NCBI RefSeq assembly: GCF_030123245.1
Contig: NZ_CP126101.1
Span: 2,664,501 to 2,728,500 of the forward strand
Reading direction: 5' to 3'
DNA length: 64,000 nucleotides
DNA from: Lysinibacillus pakistanensis
Lineage (GTDB): Bacteria; Bacillota; Bacilli; Bacillales_A; Planococcaceae
Numbering within the stretch: position 1 is the first letter of the stretch; each line of letters starts with the position of its first letter. The notes below the pieces were generated by a model. That model had not been told where the DNA came from. It was given only the letters and a program-made list of their open reading frames with translations, and ran no database searches. Of the stretch, positions 55,727-62,389 are shown in pieces. A program made the position numbers and the translations under genes.

Positions 55727-55790
55727 TTTCATTATTAAACTAACGGGTTTAGTGAAACAAGGATTTATAAGTTATGCAAAATAAATTTAA

Positions 55791-55868
55791 TAAACGTTCC
55801 CAAACGCAAGCTTGGAAACACACCAAAAGCCCACGAAATGTTGTTAAATTAATATTTTCGTGGCTTTT
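55791..55868 (+). repeat. GNRA-hairpin plus terminator element, copy 3
   Basis: The 24-nt hairpin at 55796-55819 has arms GTTCCCAAAC and GCTTGGAAAC with a GCAA loop. The terminator arms AAAAGCC-ACGAAA and TTTTCGTGGCTTTT follow at about 55825-55868. Confidence 0.65.
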
Positions 55869-55894
55869 CTTATGAACATTGTTTATACGTCTTT

Positions 55895-56017
55895 TTATAC
55901 AGGTAGCGTAAACGGTTGAAGTAGCAGTATTTTTACTTGTTTGGTTTGTTCTTCACTTTGCATAAAATCGTGTATATTTCTTAACGTTGTAAATCCGCAT
56001 AAATATGAATTTTCATC
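55895..56017 (-). pseudogene. 3' end of a gene abutting the Tn7-like terminus
   Basis: 40 minus-strand codons read DENSYLCGFTTLRNIHDFMQ, then EEQTKQVKILLLQPFTLPV and a stop. Composition is protein-like. The frame reaches exactly the predicted transposon end at 56018 and could be the tail of the gene into which the element inserted; it also remains open a short way into the repeats. Family not recognised. Confidence 0.4.
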
Positions 56018-56279
56018 TGTCCGTAAAAATAAAGTGTCTAAAAGTTCTTGTCCAAAAATATAAAAAATCCCATAAATTCTTGATTACAAAGAATAAAATG
56101 TCTAAAAGTCCTTGTCCTCATTTAAAATAAAGTGTCTAAAAGTTTGTGTTCAAAGAATCAAAATGCTTTAAAAACCACGTGAAAAGAAGATGGGTTTGTC
56201 GCAGTGTCTAAAAGTTCTTGTCCAAAATTAAGGACAAGAACTTTTAGATTTTGTATAATAAAGACAAGAACTTCTATAC
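56018..56279 (+). mobile_element. Tn7-like transposon end with TnsB-site-like repeats
   Basis: The end starts with TGTCCGTA at 56018, followed by AATAAAGTGTCTAAAAGTT, which resembles the first TnsB site of Tn7 (terminal TGT plus an ATAAAGTCT-type box). Copies of TGTCTAAAAGTTCTTGTCC lie at 56034-56053, 56098-56117, 56132-56151 and 56204-56223. Two inverted copies occur at 56232-56248 and 56262-56279, overlapping the tnsA promoter (TATAAT at 56254). The candidate 5-bp target duplication would be TCATC. The other end is not in this window. Confidence 0.65.
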
Positions 56280-56322
56280 ATTTTTTCTGAAAATTCAAAA
56301 AATAAAAGACGAGGTGCTTATA

Positions 56323-56958
56323 TTGTACAAACCTTTAATTACTGACGCTAGTAAAAAATATGGCAACAATAGATGGTTAGCATACAGTAATAAGTTAAAA
56401 AGAGTGGTCTATTTATTTAGCGATTTAGAATATGAGCATTGGCTTCAGGTAGAAACTGATCCGGATATAATCACTTTTTGTGAACAACCGATTAAAATGG
56501 AAATCATTGAAGACGACAGAACACATTCATCCATAATTGATATGTGGGTAAAATATAAAAATGGTGAGGAAGCATTTATTGAAATTAAATATACTAACGA
56601 TTTATTAAAAAAATCTGTTGAAAAACAAATTTATGGTCAAAAAGTTTGGTGCAGGGCGAATCAAATAAAACATTTAATTAAAACAGAAAGGGAAATCAGA
56701 CTTAATCCAATTAAATTATCAAATCTTAAACTATTAATAAAACAAGTTAATAATTCAGTAAATCAAAATTCTCAGACCAATGACTTTATAAAAAAACATA
56801 TTATTGAAGAGCCAAAAACTATTCAACAAATAGAAAATGAAACAAATATCGAATTTCATACATTATTCAATATTTTATGCATTCTGTTTTATGAGGGAAG
56901 TATTAAATGTAATTTTGATGTAAAACATTTAGGTAAGTATACGGAGGTGTGGAGATAA
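56323..56958 (+). CDS. tnsA: TnsA-type transposase endonuclease subunit
   Basis: 211 residues from the TTG at 56323 (GAGGTG about 6 bases upstream). The N-terminal half is the TnsA nuclease domain with acidic residue E36 (FSDLEYEHWLQVETDP), D73 (SSIIDMWV) and the E87-X-K89 pair (FIEIKYT), a restriction-endonuclease-like site. FCEQPIKM is typical of TnsA. The C-terminal part resembles the TnsA C-domain with a winged-helix-like segment. In Tn7 elements TnsA cuts the 5' strands while TnsB cuts and joins the 3' strands. No tnsB, tnsC or tniQ follows; a short frame (FSEKDVSIQDLNIFSWD, about 56975-57031) could be a trace of the next gene. Probably an orphan remnant. Confidence 0.82.
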   Translation: MYKPLITDASKKYGNNRWLAYSNKLKRVVYLFSDLEYEHWLQVETDPDIITFCEQPIKMEIIEDDRTHSSIIDMWVKYKNGEEAFIEIKYTNDLLKKSVEKQIYGQKVWCRANQIKHLIKTEREIRLNPIKLSNLKLLIKQVNNSVNQNSQTNDFIKKHIIEEPKTIQQIENETNIEFHTLFNILCILFYEGSIKCNFDVKHLGKYTEVWR

Positions 56959-57081
56959 AAATGCGAAGGTTTTTTCAGAAAAAGATGTTTCAATTCAAGA
57001 CCTAAATATTTTTTCGTGGGATGCAATATAAGTACATAATTCAATCAAATTTATACTATATGTAACTGTAAGATAGTACAA

Positions 57082-57107
57082 ACCTCACATAATCTAAATG
57101 TGAGGTG
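57082..57107 (+). promoter_or_regulatory. Inverted repeat over the ribosome binding site of the XRE gene
   Basis: ACCTCACA (57082-57089) and TGTGAGGT (57100-57107) are perfect inverted arms; the right arm contains the GAGGTG ribosome binding site of the gene at 57113. It could be the operator of the XRE protein or an RNA hairpin that hides the site. Confidence 0.55.
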
Positions 57108-57112
57108 ATTTT

Positions 57113-57463
57113 GTGGAAAGTTTAGTCAAATTAGTTGGTAGCAACATCAAAGAAATACGGAAAATGAAAAAACTCACTCAGGAAGAATTGGCTGAAAAAT
57201 GCGGTCTGCAAACTTCGTATTTGGCCGGGGTTGAACGAGGGGATAGGAATATTACTATCCAAACCTTAGAAAAGATTACTGAAGGTTTGGAAGAAACACC
57301 TAGCAGTATCTTTAAATTTGATACTATCAATTTCGATAATAAGTATTTTGAAAAAAAAGAATTGATTATGATCTTGCAAAATCTAATAAAGGATAGAAGT
57401 GAAGTAGAGGTTCGTTTAATATTAAATATTGCCAATGAAATATTTAATACATTTGAAAAATGA
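57113..57463 (+). CDS. XRE-family regulator in Tn7-like cargo
   Basis: 116 residues. The helix-turn-helix occupies about residues 10-65 (LTQEELAEKCGLQTSYLAGVERG) and resembles small controller proteins. The C-terminal 45 residues are helical. The start is GTG at 57113. A decayed paralogue is at 50777. It probably controls its own transcription through the upstream inverted repeat and may also control the FRG gene, although a terminator separates them. Confidence 0.9.
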   Translation: MESLVKLVGSNIKEIRKMKKLTQEELAEKCGLQTSYLAGVERGDRNITIQTLEKITEGLEETPSSIFKFDTINFDNKYFEKKELIMILQNLIKDRSEVEVRLILNIANEIFNTFEK

Positions 57464-57503
57464 AGTCCATTAATAAAAAAATCCATAAAGAATCATCAAG
57501 TTT

Positions 57504-57530
57504 ACCACTCATCCGAGTGGTTTATTTTTT
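57504..57530 (+). terminator. Intrinsic terminator of XRE gene
   Basis: ACCACTC and GAGTGGT form a 7-bp stem with a 4-base loop, followed by TTATTTTTT. Confidence 0.8.
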
Positions 57531-57768
57531 ATCCTTCAAAAAAGTCAGTGTTTTTGAGTTCTCTAAACAAATCAAAGGATAGAAAAGAGTCGTAAAACTT
57601 CTCAAGTAACTATAATATATAGTTATTTCATTGGAATCTGTTATTCTATAATTATGTACAAGTAGGAAACAATGGTTAATTATTCATTTATATATTTTCT
57701 TTGTTCAGAAGTCATCGTTTAAACTAATGCAATTTATAATGTTTCGAAAAGTAAGGAGGAAAGTGTAA

Positions 57769-59727
57769 GTGGAACAAATCAATTCAATATTGGACTATCA
57801 AAAGGCGTTGGAATGGTATGAGCAATATTTTGAAAAATATTTTAGAGGACAGGCAGCTTTATATCCCTCAATTAAATCTAGCATTGCTCGAGATGATGAA
57901 TATCTAATTAATGAATATAATATAAATCAAGAAGCTATAAAACTTGCTGAAATGGATTTTAGCAAATGCAATTCTCCTTTAGAAAAACTTGCTAAAATGC
58001 AGCATTATGGAATTCCTACTCGTCTAGTAGATGTAACGACTGATCCTTTAGTTGCTCTTTTTTTTGCTGTTACGGATACAAAAAACGGTGATGACGGATA
58101 CGTGTATATGTTTGTGAAAAAAAGCAAAGAAAGCACCAGCAAAGAGGTTAAATTACTATCAATACTAGCGTTTTCACCAGATTATAATATTTCGACTTTA
58201 CAGAGGGCATACGCAGAAAATTATGGTGAAACAATAGAAGAATATGAAATTTTTAAATACATTTCATCGACACCATTTATTAAACAAGAGGGTCATTGGG
58301 AAAACGAGCGATTAAAAAGACAGCAAGGTACTTTTGCGATTTGTGGAAATACCATTCAAAGCAGAAGGGTTAATCGCCATCTCTTAAATCTTGATTCATA
58401 TAAGCCAACTATGACATTTAGAATTCCTTTTGAAAAGAAAGAGAGTATTAAAGCAGAACTAGATGAGATTGGATATAATTTGACGTGGATGTATCCAGAT
58501 TTACCTTCAGTTGCTCAGTATCTGAAGGAAAAATATTCGGTATCTAATAGAGATTTAACAAAAGCTTTTATAATAAAAAAAACTGAAGAATCCAATGTAT
58601 ATGGTGGAAAAGTAAGAAGGATTTCTATTTACATAGCATTAACAGAAAAAGTATCAAGTAGGGAAATAAAAAAAATAGGGTCGATAATTAAAGAAAATAA
58701 TGAGCATTTAGCTGATGTAATATTTTTATATGTTGCTAGAAATGAAAAGGATTTTTTATCCGATAATTATTTGATAAGAGGTCAATGGGTATCACCAGCA
58801 CTTCCAGAAAAAATGTCACCTACGAAATGGGCTGAAGCAGATTTAACTGGATATCAATGGGTTGAAAATACAGGATACGCGGTCTATGGGGATTTTTTTG
58901 ATAAACATCTCTTCAATTCAGATAAAGAAGTATATGTTAAAACCATTATTTTATTTAATAAAGTGCAATCATTGAGTGAAAAATTATTATCGGTTTGTGA
59001 TGATATTGAAAAAATGCGAAAGTTTGCTATACAGAATCAGAGTAAAGTAAGAGAAATCTTTTTGCAGTCAGGAGATATTGGAATAACTGAAAAAGAGTTT
59101 ATTAATGAGTTTATAACGAAACCAAAAGAAGTAATATCGACTTTAGACAATATTTTTATTTATTTGCTACGAGAAGATTATAAAGAACAACAGATACAAT
59201 ATAGAATTCAACGTAATTTATCGGAAATAAAGAGCATTACTGATAAAATTAATGAAGAGTATTTACATATTGAAAAACTGTTAAATATTTCTCAAGATGA
59301 TTTTGAGAGGTACACGATGGAGAAAATAGAAGAAAAGTTTTGCTATACCGAAACATTGCCTATTTGTTCTGATGCGCTAGACGTAGAGATAAATGTCTCT
59401 ATTCTTAAAAATGAACAGGGGTATGTAAAAGTTATGGGAAAAACAAATTTATTTGATGGTGCATCATTATTGATAGGATTTTCTAAAGGATCAGACCGTA
59501 CAACTGTGTGCAAAGGAAAATTTGAAAGTAATTTTTTTAGTGATAAAGGACAGGGTTTCACACCCGGAAAGTATGAATGTAACATAACTTTATCTATTCC
59601 TCGAACACAAAGCAAAGAGTTTGTTTCGAAGACCGGTATCGAGTATGAGCGATTAAAAGGACCTTTGGTTAAAAGAGAGGGAATAGGTCCAACTATTAGT
59701 TATAGTAAAATTATTACGCTGAACTAA
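57769..59727 (+). CDS. FRG-domain protein with C-terminal beta-sandwich, possible defence protein
   Basis: 652 residues. The N-terminal FRG domain (about 1-250) shows the name-giving F25-R26-G27 and the conserved QHYGIPTRLVDVTTDPLVAL (78-97). The middle (about 270-545) is helical and unassigned. The last 110 residues look like an Ig-type beta-sandwich often seen in exported Firmicute proteins (YVKVMGKTNLFDGASLLIGF, GKYECNITLSIP), though there is no signal peptide. FRG proteins are frequent in anti-phage and toxin-like loci. The start is GTG at 57769 with AAGGAGG upstream. Being next to a Tn7-like end and an XRE gene suggests defence cargo; this is inference. Confidence 0.8.
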   Translation: MEQINSILDYQKALEWYEQYFEKYFRGQAALYPSIKSSIARDDEYLINEYNINQEAIKLAEMDFSKCNSPLEKLAKMQHYGIPTRLVDVTTDPLVALFFAVTDTKNGDDGYVYMFVKKSKESTSKEVKLLSILAFSPDYNISTLQRAYAENYGETIEEYEIFKYISSTPFIKQEGHWENERLKRQQGTFAICGNTIQSRRVNRHLLNLDSYKPTMTFRIPFEKKESIKAELDEIGYNLTWMYPDLPSVAQYLKEKYSVSNRDLTKAFIIKKTEESNVYGGKVRRISIYIALTEKVSSREIKKIGSIIKENNEHLADVIFLYVARNEKDFLSDNYLIRGQWVSPALPEKMSPTKWAEADLTGYQWVENTGYAVYGDFFDKHLFNSDKEVYVKTIILFNKVQSLSEKLLSVCDDIEKMRKFAIQNQSKVREIFLQSGDIGITEKEFINEFITKPKEVISTLDNIFIYLLREDYKEQQIQYRIQRNLSEIKSITDKINEEYLHIEKLLNISQDDFERYTMEKIEEKFCYTETLPICSDALDVEINVSILKNEQGYVKVMGKTNLFDGASLLIGFSKGSDRTTVCKGKFESNFFSDKGQGFTPGKYECNITLSIPRTQSKEFVSKTGIEYERLKGPLVKREGIGPTISYSKIITLN

Positions 59728-59893
59728 TATGAGTTTAGTAAACAACAGTAAATAAAGAAATCTTAGACGCTGAATGTAAATTGCAATATGCCTGAGGATA
59801 GTTAGATTTATTGTAAATTAAAAAGGAAAATTGATTCTTTGAAAGTAAGTAGATTCAAGATTCAGGTTTCTATTTTTTAAATTACTTAGATAT

Positions 59894-59929
59894 AAAAGTG
59901 CTCTGATAAATTAATTATAGAGCACTTTT
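59894..59929 (+). terminator. Intrinsic terminator of FRG gene
   Basis: AAAAGTGCTCT and AGAGCACTTTT form an 11-bp perfect stem with a 14-base loop. The rest of 59728-60105 holds no supported gene. Confidence 0.75.
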
Positions 59930-60105
59930 AATCCATATTATTTTTGTAAATTAATATCTAATAACTTTTAGGGGTTGAATAAAAAGCAGAAAGCTCGATG
60001 TATTAACATAAAAATCACATAGAATTCTTTTCTAAAAATATATTGTGGCAGACTTTGCAAAAAATGTTGTATCGAAAAAAGCTATTGCATTTTTTTTTAC
60101 TAAGC

Positions 60106-60195
60106 ATAATATAAGTGTATAGTTATATATCAATTTAATCACCTGTAATTTTCGCAGGATTTTATTTTAAAATATATATAAGTAAATGATTATAC
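60106..60195 (+). promoter_or_regulatory. ArsR operator/promoter region of arsenic operon 2
   Basis: ATAAGTGTATAGTTATATA (about 60111-60129) and ATATAAGTAAATGATTATA (about 60176-60194) match the two sites before arsenic operon 1 in sequence, order and spacing. The conserved positions suggest the ArsR binding sites; both ArsR copies should recognise both operons. Confidence 0.7.
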
Positions 60196-60208
60196 AAGGA
60201 GAGCAGAT

Positions 60209-60535
60209 ATGGAAAACACACTAATTGAAAAACAACTAAAGGCAACAGCTGACTTGAATCGCATTAAACTACTTGCATGCATGAAAAATGGGGAGGTATG
60301 TGTATGTGATTTTGTGGATGTTCTAGGGATATCACAGCCAGCAGTTAGTCAGCATCTTCGAAAATTAAAGGAGGCAGGCATTATTACTGAGCGAAAAGTA
60401 GGAACTTGGAAACATTATCGTTTAGTTGAGGACCAAACGCCGTTGATGAAGGGCATTTTAGAACAAATCCAGCCTGTAACTGGATGCGATTGTGGCACAG
60501 ATTGTTGCCATATAGGAGGAGATGTAAATGAGTAA
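60209..60535 (+). CDS. arsR: Arsenite-responsive repressor ArsR (second copy)
   Basis: 108 residues, nearly identical to the ArsR at 19014 over the winged helix, with the same metalloid cysteines in NGEVCVCDF. The C-terminus differs ([12 protein letters not shown]) but keeps its cysteines. It overlaps acr3 by 8 bp, whereas in operon 1 the two genes only abut. First gene of arsR-acr3-arsC-arsD-arsA. Confidence 0.95.
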   Translation: MENTLIEKQLKATADLNRIKLLACMKNGEVCVCDFVDVLGISQPAVSQHLRKLKEAGIITERKVGTWKHYRLVEDQTPLMKGILEQIQPVTGCDCGTDCCHIGGDVNE

Positions 60536-61586
60536 TGAATCCTTAACGAAACAACTATCTTTTCTTGATCGCTACCTTACACTATGGATTTTTGTAGCGA
60601 TGGGGATAGGTGTTTTATTTAGTATTACAATGCCTAATATTGGCGAAGCATTAGAATCTATGTCTATCGGGACCACATCTACACCGATTGCTTTAGGGTT
60701 AATTGTCATGATGTATCCACCTTTAGCAAAAGTAAAATATGAGGAAATGTGGCGTGTGTTTAAGGACTGGAAAGTTCTTTTGCTTTCACTTTTCCAAAAC
60801 TGGTTATTGGGTCCATTTTTAATGTTCTTTTTAGCCATTATCTTCTTGCGAGATTACCCAGAGTATATGGCTGGACTCATTATGATAGGTTTGGCTCGTT
60901 GTATTGCAATGGTTATCGTCTGGAATGATCTAGCTCGTGGGGATCGAGAATATGTTGCTGGTCTTGTTGCATTTAACTCCATTTTTCAGATCTTAACATA
61001 TTCGATTTTTGCTTTCTTCTTCTTAAATGTCTTACCTGGTTGGTTTGGCTTAGATAATTTTAATGTATCGATTTCCATGTGGGAAATTACGAAAAGTGTT
61101 CTTATTTACTTAGGAATACCATTTGCAGCCGGAATTCTAACACGATGGATCGGCATCAAAACAAGAGGAAAACAGTGGTATGAAGAAAAATTCTTACCTA
61201 AGATTTCCCCACTTACTTTGATTGCACTGCTTTTCACTATTGTGATGATGTTTGCATTAAAGGGTGAAAAATTAGTCGAACTACCACTTGATGTAGTACG
61301 AATCGCTATTCCATTATTCATTTACTTTGTTGTGATGTTTGCTGTTTCATTCTTTTCTTCTCGTAAAGCTGGTGCATCTTATCCCGTTACAGCGGCTCTT
61401 TCGTTTACAGCTGCTAGTAACAACTTTGAGTTAGCCATTGCTGTAGCAGTAGGCGTTTTTGGACTTCATAGTGGAGTAGCTTTTGCCGCTGTTATTGGTC
61501 CACTTGTTGAAGTACCGGTACTCATTGGACTTGTATGGGTTGCTCTACGATGGCAAAAGAAATATTTTAAAACTATTAAATTATAA
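60528..61586 (+). CDS. acr3: Arsenite efflux permease ACR3 (second copy)
   Basis: 352 residues, ten transmembrane helices, with the functional cysteine in [12 protein letters not shown] and the conserved glutamate in [10 protein letters not shown]. Protein differences to the copy at 19332 are few and mostly conservative, while synonymous changes are common, so the duplication is not recent. In this operon an ArsA ATPase is present and may energise transport. Confidence 0.95.
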   Translation: MSNESLTKQLSFLDRYLTLWIFVAMGIGVLFSITMPNIGEALESMSIGTTSTPIALGLIVMMYPPLAKVKYEEMWRVFKDWKVLLLSLFQNWLLGPFLMFFLAIIFLRDYPEYMAGLIMIGLARCIAMVIVWNDLARGDREYVAGLVAFNSIFQILTYSIFAFFFLNVLPGWFGLDNFNVSISMWEITKSVLIYLGIPFAAGILTRWIGIKTRGKQWYEEKFLPKISPLTLIALLFTIVMMFALKGEKLVELPLDVVRIAIPLFIYFVVMFAVSFFSSRKAGASYPVTAALSFTAASNNFELAIAVAVGVFGLHSGVAFAAVIGPLVEVPVLIGLVWVALRWQKKYFKTIKL

Positions 61587-61607
61587 GAATTATAAGGAGC
61601 ACTTAAT

Positions 61608-62027
61608 ATGACAAACACACTTTATTTCTTATGTACAGGGAATTCTTGCCGTAGTCAAATGGCGGAAGGGTGGGCAAGAAAACTATTGCCTACAGATTGG
61701 ACAATTAAAAGTGCTGGTATTGAAGCACATGGTGTAAATCCGAAAGCTATCAAAGCTATGGCTGAGGTAGGAGTTAATATTTCGAATCATACATCTGATC
61801 TAATTGATTTTGAGACATTAAATAATGCAACACTAGTTGTTACTCTTTGTGGAGATGCAGCAGATAAGTGTCCGATGACGCCACAACATGTTCGTCGTGA
61901 GCATTGGGGATTTGAAGATCCAGCAAAGGCATCAGGTACAGAAGAAGAGAAATGGACAGTTTTCCAAAATGTCCGTGATGCTATTGGCAAACGTATTGAA
62001 CAATTTGTAGCTGAGGAGTTGAAATAA
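61608..62027 (+). CDS. arsC: Arsenate reductase ArsC (thioredoxin-dependent)
   Basis: 139 residues, low-molecular-weight tyrosine-phosphatase fold. The P-loop is CTGNSCRS with nucleophile C9; C81 and C88 ([13 protein letters not shown]) complete the cysteine relay. It reduces As(V) to As(III), which is then exported by ACR3. RBS TAAGGAG. Absent from operon 1, so operon 2 extends resistance to arsenate. Confidence 0.95.
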   Translation: MTNTLYFLCTGNSCRSQMAEGWARKLLPTDWTIKSAGIEAHGVNPKAIKAMAEVGVNISNHTSDLIDFETLNNATLVVTLCGDAADKCPMTPQHVRREHWGFEDPAKASGTEEEKWTVFQNVRDAIGKRIEQFVAEELK

Positions 62028-62028
62028 A

Positions 62029-62388
62029 ATGAAAAAAATTCATATTTATGAGCCAGCAATGTGCTGTTCTACGGGTTTATGTGGACCATCTATTGATCCA
62101 GAGTTATTACGCATGTCATTTGTCATGAATAATTTAAAGAAAACAGATATGGAAGCTGAACGATTTAATCTAACAAATGAACCAAATGCCTTTGTAGAAA
62201 ACGAAGCCATCAATCAGCTTCTAATGTCAGAAGGAATGGATGCCTTGCCTGCAACATTTGTAGATGGAGAGTTACTCTGTAAAGGAAAATACCCTACTAA
62301 TGCACAGTTTTCACAGTGGTCAGGGCTTACTGAAGAAGAATTATTACAAAAACCCAAAGTACGCTTATCTCTAAAAGGAGATGCGTAA
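62029..62388 (+). CDS. arsD: Arsenic metallochaperone ArsD
   Basis: 119 residues. The As(III) ligands C12, C13 and C18 are visible (EPAMCCSTGLCGPSIDPELL). ArsD passes arsenite to the ATPase ArsA and also represses weakly. It starts one base after the arsC stop and precedes arsA directly, the usual arsDA pair. Length is normal. Confidence 0.94.
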   Translation: MKKIHIYEPAMCCSTGLCGPSIDPELLRMSFVMNNLKKTDMEAERFNLTNEPNAFVENEAINQLLMSEGMDALPATFVDGELLCKGKYPTNAQFSQWSGLTEEELLQKPKVRLSLKGDA

Positions 62389-62389
62389 A

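Noticed and set aside
56029..56279. Repeats considered as a CRISPR array
   Set aside because: Only six copies, irregular spacing, two in opposite orientation, and directly before tnsA; they fit transposon end sites better.
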